Shown piece after piece: positions 43,384 to 52,159 of a stretch of 64,000 nt of DNA (position 1 is its first letter; every line of letters begins with the position of its first letter). Made by a program: the position numbers and the translations under genes. Source of the stretch: UBA2897 sp036733925 (GTDB lineage Bacteria > Bacillota > Negativicutes > Selenomonadales > Selenomonadaceae); assembly GCA_036733925.1 (NCBI GenBank), contig DAIMZO010000005.1:34167-98166 (forward strand). The letters run 5' to 3'. A model generated the notes under the pieces. That model was not told where the DNA came from and did no database searches. It worked only from the letters and a program-made list of their open reading frames with translations.

Positions 43384-43613
43384 AAGAAATCCCCCTTGGA
43401 TAGAACGCTCATTTCCCTTGTCTCTCCCTTTTAGAGACTGCGGTTCACCGCTTTTATCCGCTTTTATCCGTCGTATTTTTTATTTTTTTCTATACTTGTA
43501 AGTTCGATAAGCATCTGCATTTTCCTTCTAAAATCACGAAAAAAAATACAAAAAAATGACTTTTTCTAATTTTCTTTGACCTGTTGGCTTTTTATGCGAA
43601 ACTAGTCAGAGAA
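43384..43613 (-). promoter_or_regulatory. AT-rich upstream region of glgC with direct repeats and hairpins
   Basis: This 230-base gap contains a perfect tandem 10-mer (cttttatccg at 43451-43460 and 43461-43470). Two small hairpins lie between the repeats and glgC: GCGGT/ACCGC at 43440-43451 and GTCTCT/AGAGAC at about 43420-43437. No single promoter stands out. These could be operator or leader elements of the glycogen operon. No known riboswitch is recognised. Confidence 0.4.
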
Positions 43614-43976
43614 TTACGAAAAAGTCAAAAAGAACGCTCCGAAGAAAAGGACGATACTGAACCCTTTCAGGACATTCGCGAGGTTATGTCCCTCTTTGCC
43701 GCCGAATACCTCGACAATCTTGCGGACCTCATAGAGCAGGAACGCCGCGCTGATCAGGAAGAGCCGCCCGTCTTCCGTCCAGAGCCCGGCGAGGAGCAGG
43801 GCCGCAGCGAGGACGATGCTGACCTTCTCGCCGCGCGTATAGAGATGCTCCGCGTCGGGCTCCGCCGCGCGCTCCTCCTCCCGCTCCATGCGGTCGATCT
43901 CCCCGCGGCTCAGCGGCATACCGAACTCATCGACGTAATCCCCGTCATCGAACCAGCGATAGCGTATTCCGGACAT
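43614..43976 (-). CDS. Small two-helix membrane protein, unknown function
   Basis: I do not recognise the family. The 120-residue protein has a polar acidic N-terminal half (to about residue 50) and then hydrophobic helices at about 51-67, 71-84 and 102-118. ATG 43976 is chosen because AGGAG lies 9 nt upstream, whereas the ATG at 43985 abuts that site. It lies 27 nt downstream of the amidase gene and may be co-transcribed with it. Confidence 0.7.
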   Translation of the reverse strand: MSGIRYRWFDDGDYVDEFGMPLSRGEIDRMEREEERAAEPDAEHLYTRGEKVSIVLAAALLLAGLWTEDGRLFLISAAFLLYEVRKIVEVFGGKEGHNLANVLKGFSIVLFFGAFFLTFS

Positions 43977-44003
43977 CTGTCCCATCTCCTGTCTCTACAC
44001 CAA

Positions 44004-44600
44004 TCAGAAATAGAACTCTCGCGAGGCCTCGATGAGCTCCGGCAGCCGCGCGTAGAGGTTGTCGCCCGGGCAGGCCGTCGCGTTGAAGTCACGGTGCCCG
44101 AAAACGGTGCTGCCCCCGGGCTGCATGCCATAGAACCTGCATATCGCGGCGATCAGCCGCGCTGCGCTCCGCATCTGCGCCGTCTCCGGCTGTGCCGTCA
44201 TGAAGTTCCCGACGATGTTGATGCCGACCGTATGGTAGTTCTCCCCATAGCAGTGCGCACCGATCGTGCTCATCGGCCGGCCCTGCTCGATGGTCCCGTC
44301 CTTCCGGATCAGGAAATGGTAGCCGATGCCGGCCCACCCGTTCGCGAGATGCCATTGGTGAACGGTCGCCGCCGATACGTCCGCGTTCGTGTTGCCGATA
44401 TGATGCACGATGATCGCGTCGGTCTTCGTGCGGTTCGTGAGCGAGCGGAATGTCAGATGCGTCGCCTTGACCTCGACGCCCGTGAGGCCGGAGTCCGTGC
44501 TCCACGCCGCCTCCGCCATGTTCTTTGCCAGCAGTTCCGGCGCGAGGAGGGCGCCCGCGCCCAATAATGCGATATTCTGGATAAACTCCCTGCGATTCAT
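44004..44600 (-). CDS. Tat-exported N-acetylmuramoyl-L-alanine amidase (Amidase_2/PGRP fold)
   Basis: The N-terminus MNRREFIQNIALLGAGALLA is a twin-arginine signal (RR-x-F-I followed by a moderately hydrophobic stretch), so export should use the TatA/TatC system encoded at 30-31.2 kb. The mature part has the zinc amidase pattern: IIVHHIGNT, YHFLIRKDGTIEQGRP, and HRDFNATACPGD near the C-terminus. It would cleave the stem peptide from peptidoglycan in the periplasm. At 198 aa it is one domain without wall-binding repeats. No good Shine-Dalgarno is seen before ATG 44600. Confidence 0.85.
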   Translation of the reverse strand: MNRREFIQNIALLGAGALLAPELLAKNMAEAAWSTDSGLTGVEVKATHLTFRSLTNRTKTDAIIVHHIGNTNADVSAATVHQWHLANGWAGIGYHFLIRKDGTIEQGRPMSTIGAHCYGENYHTVGINIVGNFMTAQPETAQMRSAARLIAAICRFYGMQPGGSTVFGHRDFNATACPGDNLYARLPELIEASREFYF

Positions 44601-44779
44601 AGTCAAAATTCAATCACTCGATGAAAACGGAAAAATAGTACAAACTTTATCATTCTATAGTGTAGTGTATCACTCTGAAAATAAAACGAAAGTCGGATAA
44701 GCCTTCAGCCTTTCTGAGCAAAGCATCGATTTTTCCGCTGATACCACAGGAAAGAAGTCTGCTTTTCTTACTGTTTCTG

Positions 44780-44808
44780 TTGCTTTACAGAAATTTTTTT
44801 CGTATAAT
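44780..44808 (+). promoter_or_regulatory. Promoter of the DeoR-type regulator gene
   Basis: TTGCTT (44780-44785) and TATAAT (44803-44808) with 17-nt spacing, about 55 nt upstream of the start codon on the plus strand. Confidence 0.7.
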
Positions 44809-44862
44809 TAGGAAGTGGGATGAGTTTCATATCCGGAAACGGAAAAACAGGGAGGCAGCATC

Positions 44863-45627
44863 ATGCTTGGACTGGAACGAAGACAAGAAATCATGCAGCG
44901 GCTCCGCGTGAACCGCAAGGTATATGTATCGGAGCTCGCAAAAGAATTCAAGGTCACGGAGGAGACCATCCGCCGCGACCTCGAGAAGCTCGAGGCACAG
45001 GATCTGCTGCGCCGCAGCTACGGCGGTGCCGTGCTCGCGGAGCACACGAGCGAGGAGGTGCCGTTCGTCAAGCGCTCAGGCCTCAACAACGCCAGCAAGA
45101 TGAAGATTGCGGAGCGTGCAGAGGACATCATCCAGGACGGCGACACCATCATGGTGGATTCGAGCACGACCTGCGAGATCCTGCTGCAGCGCCTGCGCGG
45201 CCTGCAGCGCCACATCACGATCATCACAAACTCGATCCACCTGATGGAGGAATTCGCGTCGCAGGCCACGCCGTTCACCGTGGTCTGCACCGGCGGCGTC
45301 ATGCGCCAGTTCTCCTATGCCCTGACCGGGGCGATGGCCATGGACTGCCTGCGGCAGTACTACGTCGACTACGCACTGATCAGCTGCAAGGCGCTCGACC
45401 TCCAGAAGGGCATCATGGAATCCAACGAGAGCGAGAGCCGCATCAAACGGCTGATGATCAAGCACGCGGAGAAATCCATCCTGCTCGCCGACCATTCGAA
45501 ATTCGACCGCACGGCGTTCGTGCACTGCGCTGAGATCCGCGATGTCTCGTACATCGTCACGGATACGGATCCCGGCGAGAACTGGAAAAACGCGCTGTTC
45601 GAGAACAACGTCAAGCTTCTCTATTGA
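44863..45627 (+). CDS. DeoR/GlpR-family transcriptional regulator
   Basis: DeoR-family regulators bind DNA through an N-terminal helix-turn-helix and sense phosphorylated sugars through a C-terminal isomerase-like domain. The HTH signature VSELAKEFKVTEETIRRDLEKLE is at residues ~23-45. The sensor domain has VDSSTTCEILLQRL and LADHSKFDRTAFVHCA. Length 254 aa is typical. GGGAGG precedes the ATG. No sugar operon follows; nhaA is 54 nt downstream on the same strand, so its target is unclear. The glycogen locus 1.5 kb away on the other strand is only a speculative candidate. Confidence 0.9.
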   Translation: MLGLERRQEIMQRLRVNRKVYVSELAKEFKVTEETIRRDLEKLEAQDLLRRSYGGAVLAEHTSEEVPFVKRSGLNNASKMKIAERAEDIIQDGDTIMVDSSTTCEILLQRLRGLQRHITIITNSIHLMEEFASQATPFTVVCTGGVMRQFSYALTGAMAMDCLRQYYVDYALISCKALDLQKGIMESNESESRIKRLMIKHAEKSILLADHSKFDRTAFVHCAEIRDVSYIVTDTDPGENWKNALFENNVKLLY

Positions 45628-45681
45628 CTGCGGACTGCCGGTGAAAAAATCCCATGATAATCTGAAAGGAGCCACTGCATC

Positions 45682-46866
45682 ATGAAACAGACTCTGAAAG
45701 ATGTCCTTGCCCCATTCCGCCGATTTTTCCAGATGGAGTCGAGCAGCGGCCTCGTGCTGCTGCTTGCGGCCATCGCCGCGCTCGCTCTTGCGAACTCCCC
45801 GCTCGCGGAGAGCTACGAGGCCCTGCTGCACCTGCCGCTCGGCTTCTCCCTCGGCGGGTTCACGCTCTCCATGCCGCTCGAGCACTGGGTCAACGACGGC
45901 CTCATGACCGTCTTCTTCTTCGCGATCGGGCTCGAGATCAAGCGCGAGTTCCTGTACGGCGAGCTCCGCACGAAATCCGCGATGGTGCTGCCCGTCACGG
46001 CGGCGCTGTTCGGTATGCTCGTACCGGCCCTGCTCTACAGCCTGATCAACTACGGCACGGAGACCGCCGACGGCTGGGGCATCCCGATGGCGACGGACAT
46101 CGCGTTCGCGCTCGGCATCCTGTCGCTCGTCGGCCGCGACGCGCCGCTCGGGCTCGGCGTGTTCCTGACCGCGCTCGCGATTGTCGATGACCTCGGCGCG
46201 ATTGTCGTGATCGCGCTGTTCTACAGCACCGATATCTCCGTCCTGCCGCTCGGCCTCGGCCTGCTCGCGCTGCTCGGGGCGTTCCTGCTCGGCCGCACCC
46301 GTTTCCGCGGGCTCCGGAGCCTGCCGCTCTACCTCGCGCTCGGCCTGCTCGCGTGGAGCGCGTTCCTGTCATCGGGAATCCACCCGACGATTGCGGGCGT
46401 CCTGCTCGGGCTCTCAATCCCCGCCTGCGAGGATGCCTCCGCGTCTCTGCTGCACCGCGTCGAGTCCGCGCTCGAGCCATGGTCGGCCTACTTCATCATG
46501 CCGGTCTTCGCGCTCGCGAACGCCGGCGTCGCCATCGGCGGCGGCAGCTTCTCCCTGACCTCGCCGCTCTGCCTCGGCATCGCGGCCGGCCTGATCCTCG
46601 GCAAGCCCATCGGTATCTTCGGCAGCACGCGATTGCTGACCGCCGCGATCCGCGCGCCGCTGCCCGGCAAGGCCGCAACGCGCCAGCTGCTCGGCGTCGG
46701 CAGCCTCGGCGGCATCGGCTTCACGATGTCCATCTTCATCGCGACGCTCGCGTTCCCCGATCCCGATATCCTCGCTGCCGCGAAGCTCAGCATCCTCTCC
46801 GCGTCCGTGCTCTCCGGCATCCTCGGCGCGCTGATCTTCCGCTTCTCGCGTTCCCGCGCAGAATAA
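45682..46866 (+). CDS. nhaA: Na+/H+ antiporter NhaA
   Basis: NhaA expels Na+ in exchange for protons at the inner membrane. About 12 helices are present with family signatures EHWVNDGLMTVFFFAIGLEIKRE (residues ~73-95), TDIAFALG and the paired Asp in ALAIVDDLGAIVVIA (~residues 160-174), the ion-binding site. Length (394 aa) matches. AAAGGAG precedes the ATG. It is followed at once by a strong terminator and is likely co-transcribed with the DeoR-type gene. Confidence 0.96.
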   Translation: MKQTLKDVLAPFRRFFQMESSSGLVLLLAAIAALALANSPLAESYEALLHLPLGFSLGGFTLSMPLEHWVNDGLMTVFFFAIGLEIKREFLYGELRTKSAMVLPVTAALFGMLVPALLYSLINYGTETADGWGIPMATDIAFALGILSLVGRDAPLGLGVFLTALAIVDDLGAIVVIALFYSTDISVLPLGLGLLALLGAFLLGRTRFRGLRSLPLYLALGLLAWSAFLSSGIHPTIAGVLLGLSIPACEDASASLLHRVESALEPWSAYFIMPVFALANAGVAIGGGSFSLTSPLCLGIAAGLILGKPIGIFGSTRLLTAAIRAPLPGKAATRQLLGVGSLGGIGFTMSIFIATLAFPDPDILAAAKLSILSASVLSGILGALIFRFSRSRAE

Positions 46867-46915
46867 AAGTTATCCCCCGTAAATGTCGCTTCAGGCTTTA
46901 CGGGGGATAACTTTT
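46865..46915. terminator. Bidirectional intrinsic terminator after nhaA
   Basis: A perfect 19-bp stem (46865-46883 with 46897-46915; core GTTATCCCCCGTAAA) with A and T runs at the two ends serves nhaA and the convergent YbjN-like gene. Confidence 0.92.
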
Positions 46916-46922
46916 TCTTCTC

Positions 46923-47369
46923 TCAGTTTTCTTTTTTCCAGACCTCGGCCATGATGTCGGGATAGGCCGCCTCGAGATGCTGCACGAGGACCGAGAGCAT
47001 CAGCTGGATCATCTTGCTGTCGAACGTCTCGTCGACGTACGGCAGGCAGATATCGAGGTAGATTGTGCCGTCCTCGCGCAGATAGTACTTGAACACCTTG
47101 TACTTGCCATTGAGGCCGTTCAGGTAGCTCTTGAGCCGCGACCAGTGCTCCTTCGGCACGCCGGTCACGATCTGCGTGCGGATCACCGTGAAGATGCTCG
47201 TATCGATGAAGATCGCCATCGGCAGGATCTGCCCGCTCGTCTCGATGCGCGAGCGGAAAATGACGGTATTGTAGTCGTCCTCCAGCGTTTCCGTGCTGAA
47301 CACATTGATATTGTGCTCCATCAGGAATTCCTGAAAGGCCAGCGCCTTTTCGTTGCTCTCGACACTCAT
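46923..47369 (-). CDS. YbjN-like domain protein, function unknown
   Basis: A 148-residue soluble protein with a YbjN / type III secretion chaperone-like alpha-beta pattern: an N-terminal helix (ALAFQEFLMEHNI), strands such as NTVIFRSRIE, MAIFIDTSIFTVIR and IYLDICLPY, and a long C-terminal helix. Such domains are linked to regulation or chaperoning, but no specific role is known. It begins 27 nt downstream of the CheB-domain gene and is probably in the same transcript. Confidence 0.6.
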   Translation of the reverse strand: MSVESNEKALAFQEFLMEHNINVFSTETLEDDYNTVIFRSRIETSGQILPMAIFIDTSIFTVIRTQIVTGVPKEHWSRLKSYLNGLNGKYKVFKYYLREDGTIYLDICLPYVDETFDSKMIQLMLSVLVQHLEAAYPDIMAEVWKKEN

Positions 47370-47395
47370 CGCTTATCCTCCTATTTCCGCACTTC

Positions 47396-48001
47396 CTATT
47401 TCCGGCTCAGCCGTACCAGCCGCAGGATCTCCGGCGCAATCTCCGAAAGGGGCAGCTGCCATTCGACGGCCCCAGCTGCCATCGCCGCATGCGGCATGCC
47501 GTAGACGACGCAGCTTCGCTGATCCTGCCCGATGGTGTGCGCGCCGGCCTTCCGCATCGCGAGCAGGCCCTCGGCGCCGTCCTTTCCCATGCCGGTCAGG
47601 ATCACGCCGAGCGCGTGGCGGCCGACGCATTCCGCGACCGAATCGAACAGCACATCGACCGACGGGCAGACGCTGTGCACTGGCGGCCCCGGACGGCACG
47701 AGAGCCAGCAGCGCTGGCCCATGCGCCCGACGCGCATGTGCTTGCCCCCCGGCGCGATGTAGACCGTATTCGGCAGGACGATCTCGCCCTCCTCCGCCTC
47801 CTTGACGTGCAGGAAGCATTCCGAGTCGAGCCGCTCCGCGAAAAGCCGCGAGAACATCGCGGGGATATGCTGGACGATCACGATGCTGGGGAGCGGCGGC
47901 CGCAGACCGGCCATCAAGGTCGATATGGCCTCGGTGCCTCCCGTCGAAGCGCCGATGGCGATCATGTAGAGCGGCGGAACCGTCGGAACACTAACAGCCA
48001 T
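47396..48001 (-). CDS. CheB-type protein-glutamate methylesterase without receiver domain
   Basis: CheB removes methyl groups from chemoreceptor glutamates. The catalytic triad is recognisable: Ser in GASTGGTEA (residue ~19), His in VQHIP (residue ~44) and Asp in GMGKDGAEG (residue ~137). Normal CheB has an N-terminal receiver domain that controls the esterase; here the protein (201 aa) is the effector domain only, so it may be constitutive or controlled otherwise. ATG 48001 has GGGAG 8 nt upstream. No cheR is nearby. Confidence 0.85.
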   Translation of the reverse strand: MAVSVPTVPPLYMIAIGASTGGTEAISTLMAGLRPPLPSIVIVQHIPAMFSRLFAERLDSECFLHVKEAEEGEIVLPNTVYIAPGGKHMRVGRMGQRCWLSCRPGPPVHSVCPSVDVLFDSVAECVGRHALGVILTGMGKDGAEGLLAMRKAGAHTIGQDQRSCVVYGMPHAAMAAGAVEWQLPLSEIAPEILRLVRLSRK

Positions 48002-48033
48002 CGTACTCACTCCCTGTCTGTCACACTATGCCC

Positions 48034-48504
48034 TCAGCGCTGACGTTCCTTCAGCGCCCGTTCGATATCGCGCTTCGCGGCCCTCTGTTGCAAGGCCTGC
48101 CGCTTGTCGTAGTTGTGCTTGCCCGATGCCAGCGCAATCTCGGCCTTTGCGCGGCCGCGCTTGAAATAGATCTTGAGCGGGATCAGGGTATAGCCCTTTT
48201 CCTTCGTCTTGCTCATGAGCTTGACGATCTCCGCCTTGTGCATCAGCAGCTTTCGCGTGCGCAGCGGGTCGTGGTTGAAGATGTTCCCCTCTTTGTACGG
48301 GCTGATATGCATGTTGTCGAGGAAGATCTCGTTGTTCTTGATATAGGCGTAGCTGTCTTTGAGGTTTGCGCGGCCGGCACGGAGTGATTTGACCTCCGTG
48401 CCCTGCAGCGCCAGCCCGGCCTCAAAGGTCTCGTGAATGAAGTAGTCGTGCCTTGCCTTGCGGTTCTCGCAAACGATCTTGATCGCCGGTCTTTTCTTCT
48501 CCAT
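48034..48504 (-). CDS. smpB: SsrA-binding protein SmpB
   Basis: SmpB carries tmRNA into stalled ribosomes for trans-translation. Canonical segments are present: NRKARHDYFIHETFEAGLALQGTEVKSLR at the N-terminus and a basic C-terminal tail (RQALQQRAAKRDIERALK). Length 156 aa is normal. AAGGGGG precedes the ATG. It follows rnr by 33 nt, matching the common secG-esterase-rnr-smpB order. The tmRNA gene (ssrA), often next, is not in the window. Confidence 0.97.
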   Translation of the reverse strand: MEKKRPAIKIVCENRKARHDYFIHETFEAGLALQGTEVKSLRAGRANLKDSYAYIKNNEIFLDNMHISPYKEGNIFNHDPLRTRKLLMHKAEIVKLMSKTKEKGYTLIPLKIYFKRGRAKAEIALASGKHNYDKRQALQQRAAKRDIERALKERQR

Positions 48505-48537
48505 GGCAAAGCCCCCTTTATGGATTCGTGATAAAAC

Positions 48538-51210
48538 TTATTTCGCGTTGCCCGTGCCGCCCTCGGTCTTGCGGTGGCCCGAGAAGCCGCGGCGTGGTGC
48601 CTTGCGCGGCCTTTCCTGCTTTTCCTCGTCGTGGCGCTTCTCATGGTATCCCGGCGGATCCGGCCATACGGCGGAGTTCAGGCCCGTCACATGCACGTGA
48701 TGGTAGTCGCCCTGCTCGCGCTCGCGTTTCGGTGTGCCGCCGAAATCCTTGCGCATGCGGCCGCGGAGCTCGCGCTCCTTGCTGCCTTCCTGGCGGCCGC
48801 GCTTCGGGCTGCCCACGTGCCTGCCTTCCAGCTGGCGGTGCGAGAGCTTCTCGCCCGACGCGCCGCGGCTGCCATGCGTATTCTTGCCTTCCTTGCGCTC
48901 CTTGGCTGCGGCAAACGCGTCCGCGAGAGAGTTCCCCGTGGATTTCCCGCCGCGGTGCCCGCCATGCGAGCGGCCGCGGCCGCTTGGCTTGTCGCCGTCC
49001 TTCTTGCCAGCAGGTTTCCCCGATTTACGGCCGCCCTTCACGGCGTTCTTCATGGCCTCAGGGTCATAAGCGCCGTTATCCTTCAGCACGAAATCGAGGT
49101 TGCGCTCCTCGACGTTCGCGCGGACGAGCAGCACCTCGACCTCGTCGCCGAGGCGGTATTTCTTCTGCGTGCGTTCGCCGACCATCGCGAACTGCTCTTC
49201 TTTGTATTCGTAGAAATCGTTGACCATCGTCGAGACGTGCACGAGGCCCTCGACGCCGTTATCCAGCTCGACGAAGATGCCGAACGCCGTGACGCCCGAA
49301 ATGATCGCTGGGAACTCCTCGCCGACGAACTGCGCCATGTACTCGATCTTCTTCATGTCCGTCGTCTCGCGTTCCGCCTCGATCGCGATGCGCTCGCGTG
49401 CGGATGCGTGGTCGGCGATATCCGGCAGGATGCCGCGCAGCTGCTCCTGCCGCGCGGCCGGCATGGTGCCTGTCGCGAACGTCTCGCGGAGCAGGCGGTG
49501 CACGATGAGATCCGGGTAGCGGCGAATCGGCGACGTGAAATGCGTGTAGTAGCGCGCCGCGAGGCCGAAATGCCCGAGGCTCTCGGGGCTGTAGCGCGCC
49601 TGCTGCATCGAGCGCAGGGCCACCGTCGAGAGCAGGCGCTCCTCCGGCTTGCCTTCGACCTTCGCAAGCACGCGCTGGATATCCATCGGCTGCACGTGGC
49701 CGTTCTCATCTGGGCGCACGTAGAGGCCGAACGCCGCGAGCACCGTGTTCAGGCGCTCGAGCTTCTCCTCATTCGGCTGCTCGTGCACGCGGTACAGGAA
49801 CGGCAGGTTCTTCAAGTCCATGTGGCGCGCGACCGTCTCGTTCGCGGCCAGCATGCACTCCTCGATGATGGACTCCGCGAGCGATCCGACCCGCTTGATC
49901 AGCGCGATCGGATGCCCCTCGGCGTCGAGCTTGACCTTGACCTCCGGAATCTCGAAGTCGATTGAGCCGCGGCGGTGACGCTTCGCTTTCAGCACGCCGC
50001 GCAGCTCCTCGAGCGTCTCGAGCATCGGGCGGATATCCTCGTTGTCCGAGAGATACGGCTCCTCTTTGTCGACGAGCACTTTGTTGACGATGTTGTAGGT
50101 CAGGCGGCGGTAAACGTGGATCACCGTCGGCACAATCTCGTAGCTCGTGATCTCGCCCTCCGGGGAGATCTGCATCTCGCAGGCCATCGACAGACGGTCA
50201 ACGCCCTGATTCAGCGAGCAGATGCCGTTGCTGAGCTCCTTCGGCAGCATCGGGATGACGCGGTCGACGAGGTAGACGCTCGTGCCGCGCTCGCGCGCCT
50301 CGCGGTCAAGCGGCTCGTTCTCGCGCACATACCAGCTGACATCGGCGATATAGACGCCGAGGAAGAACGAGCCATCCTCGTTCTTATACGCGTAGACGCC
50401 GTCGTCGAGATCCTTCGAGTCGTCGCCGTCCACCGTCACGATATGGAAATCGCGGCGGTCGCGGCGCCCCTCGTACTCCTCGGGGCTCGGGTTCTCCTCA
50501 CAGGCCGTCGCCGCGGCCTGCACGTCCTCCGGGAACGTCTCCGAGAGGTCATACTCGCGCATGACCGAGAGCACATCGACGCCCGGGTCGCCCGTCATGC
50601 CGAGGATCTCGGTGACCTCGCCCTCCGCATTGCGGCGCGGGCTCGGCCACTGCGTGATCTTCACGACGACTTTGGCGCCCGTCTTCGCGCCCTTCGTGGC
50701 CTTTTTCGGGATGAAGATGTCGTTCGTGAGCTTCGTGTTGTCCGGCGTCACGAAGCCGAACGTCTTGCTGCGTTCGAACGTGCCGACGATCTTCTCGTTG
50801 GCGCGCTCGAGCACGCGCAAGATCTCGCCCTCGCGGGAGCGGCCCTCCTCCTTCGGCGGCGTCACGCGCGCGACCACGCGGTCGCCGTGCATGGCCGAGC
50901 CGATGGCGTTCGCCGGGACGAACACGTCCGTCTCGTCCTCGCTCTCCTTGACATCCGGCGTGATGAAGCCGAAGCCCTTCGCCGTCATCGAGAGATGGCC
51001 GACGACGAGATGCATGCGCGCGGGCACGCCGTAGAGGTCACTGCGGTTCTTGATGACCGCGCCCTCTTTCTCCAGTTCCTCGAGCGCCTGCCCGAATGCC
51101 GCCTGATCCTCTGCCGTCGAGATGCCGAGATTCGCCGCGAGATCCTCCGCGAGCAGCGGCTTGTAGGCCTCCTCATGCATGTAAGAGAGTATCCGTTCTT
51201 TTAAGTCCAT
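48538..51210 (-). CDS. rnr: Ribonuclease R
   Basis: RNase R is a processive 3'-5' exoribonuclease for structured RNA and for mRNA on rescued ribosomes. An N-terminal winged helix is followed by two cold-shock domains (GFGFITPD, FGFVTPDN). The RNB catalytic domain has the metal-binding cluster DGDDSKDLDDGV at residues ~261-272. An S1 domain and a long Lys/Arg/Gly-rich tail (from about residue 745 to 890) follow. The tail is longer than in many homologues and is low-complexity. Adjacent smpB fits its role in trans-translation. Confidence 0.96.
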   Translation of the reverse strand: MDLKERILSYMHEEAYKPLLAEDLAANLGISTAEDQAAFGQALEELEKEGAVIKNRSDLYGVPARMHLVVGHLSMTAKGFGFITPDVKESEDETDVFVPANAIGSAMHGDRVVARVTPPKEEGRSREGEILRVLERANEKIVGTFERSKTFGFVTPDNTKLTNDIFIPKKATKGAKTGAKVVVKITQWPSPRRNAEGEVTEILGMTGDPGVDVLSVMREYDLSETFPEDVQAAATACEENPSPEEYEGRRDRRDFHIVTVDGDDSKDLDDGVYAYKNEDGSFFLGVYIADVSWYVRENEPLDREARERGTSVYLVDRVIPMLPKELSNGICSLNQGVDRLSMACEMQISPEGEITSYEIVPTVIHVYRRLTYNIVNKVLVDKEEPYLSDNEDIRPMLETLEELRGVLKAKRHRRGSIDFEIPEVKVKLDAEGHPIALIKRVGSLAESIIEECMLAANETVARHMDLKNLPFLYRVHEQPNEEKLERLNTVLAAFGLYVRPDENGHVQPMDIQRVLAKVEGKPEERLLSTVALRSMQQARYSPESLGHFGLAARYYTHFTSPIRRYPDLIVHRLLRETFATGTMPAARQEQLRGILPDIADHASARERIAIEAERETTDMKKIEYMAQFVGEEFPAIISGVTAFGIFVELDNGVEGLVHVSTMVNDFYEYKEEQFAMVGERTQKKYRLGDEVEVLLVRANVEERNLDFVLKDNGAYDPEAMKNAVKGGRKSGKPAGKKDGDKPSGRGRSHGGHRGGKSTGNSLADAFAAAKERKEGKNTHGSRGASGEKLSHRQLEGRHVGSPKRGRQEGSKERELRGRMRKDFGGTPKREREQGDYHHVHVTGLNSAVWPDPPGYHEKRHDEEKQERPRKAPRRGFSGHRKTEGGTGNAK

Positions 51211-51278
51211 ATTTTTCCTTTCCCGTTACACAGTCTCTGACTACGTTTCTCTTTTCTATGGTTCTATGGTGGTTATGG

Positions 51279-52037
51279 TCATGCTTTCTTTTTGCTTCCG
51301 TCTTTCATCAGGAAACGGGCCGCCTCGCGGAACACCGTGTCACGCGTCTCGGCGAGCGGCAGCAGATGGCCGCCGTGCTCCAGCCAGAAGATCTCCTTCT
51401 CCGCTTCTGGCAGGTGGTTATAGATGTAGACCGCACTCTTCGGATCCGCCGTGTGGTCGTCCCGGCTCTGCACGATCAGGCAGGGCTCGCAGACGCGCTC
51501 GATGCATCCCTTCGTCGCGTCGATGACATCGAGCAGTTCGTGCACGGAGATCAGCGGCATGCGCCGGTACGTATGGTTCGCCGCGCGCGGCACGTTCTTC
51601 AGCCGGCGGCGCGCCTTCGGCACGAACAGGCCGTCCGACAGCTCGCGCGAGGGCAGATAGTCGATGCCGCGCTCCTTCGCGATGAAGATCGGCGCGGCGA
51701 GCGTCACGACCTTCGCGACCGGGTACTCCGACGCCAGCCGCAGCGCAAAAAGGCCGCCCATCGAATGCCCGATCACCGAGAAATCGTCGCAGATCCCGTC
51801 AAGGATCGCGGCGCCGTCCCGCACGGAGTCCATCCAGTCCTCCGCGGTCATGTGGCTCATATCCTCCTCGGTCGTGCCATGCCCCGCGAGGCGCACGGCG
51901 AGCACCGTGAATCCGTTCTCATTCAGATACTGCCCCATCAGCAGGAGCTCTGCGGGCAGTCCCGTAAACCCGTGAATCAGCAGGACGCCGTGCCGCCCGC
52001 CGGGCAGCAGGAACGGCGCCGCTCCCGGTAAGATCAT
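51279..52037 (-). CDS. Alpha/beta-hydrolase, carboxylesterase (Est30-like)
   Basis: A cytoplasmic serine carboxylesterase of the Bacillus Est/YvaK type. The oxyanion HGFTG motif is near residue 22, the nucleophile Ser in GHSMGG (residue ~92), Asp in SRDDHTAD and His in LEHGGHLLP close to the C-terminus. The natural substrate is unknown. It lies between secG and rnr, the conserved Firmicutes position. AGGAGG precedes the ATG. Confidence 0.88.
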   Translation of the reverse strand: MILPGAAPFLLPGGRHGVLLIHGFTGLPAELLLMGQYLNENGFTVLAVRLAGHGTTEEDMSHMTAEDWMDSVRDGAAILDGICDDFSVIGHSMGGLFALRLASEYPVAKVVTLAAPIFIAKERGIDYLPSRELSDGLFVPKARRRLKNVPRAANHTYRRMPLISVHELLDVIDATKGCIERVCEPCLIVQSRDDHTADPKSAVYIYNHLPEAEKEIFWLEHGGHLLPLAETRDTVFREAARFLMKDGSKKKA

Positions 52038-52159
52038 CGACAGCGCCTCCTATATCCGTAAGATCCCACTTGGATACATGAAGGAAGCGCTCCTGTGCCA
52101 CCAGATGCCGGCGGGCCGGAACGCTTCATGAAACCTCATAGGATCGGATCCTTTTACCG

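Noticed and set aside
43384..43613. Riboswitch upstream of glgC
   Set aside because: The hairpins are short and do not form a recognisable aptamer core; only repeats and a leader can be supported.
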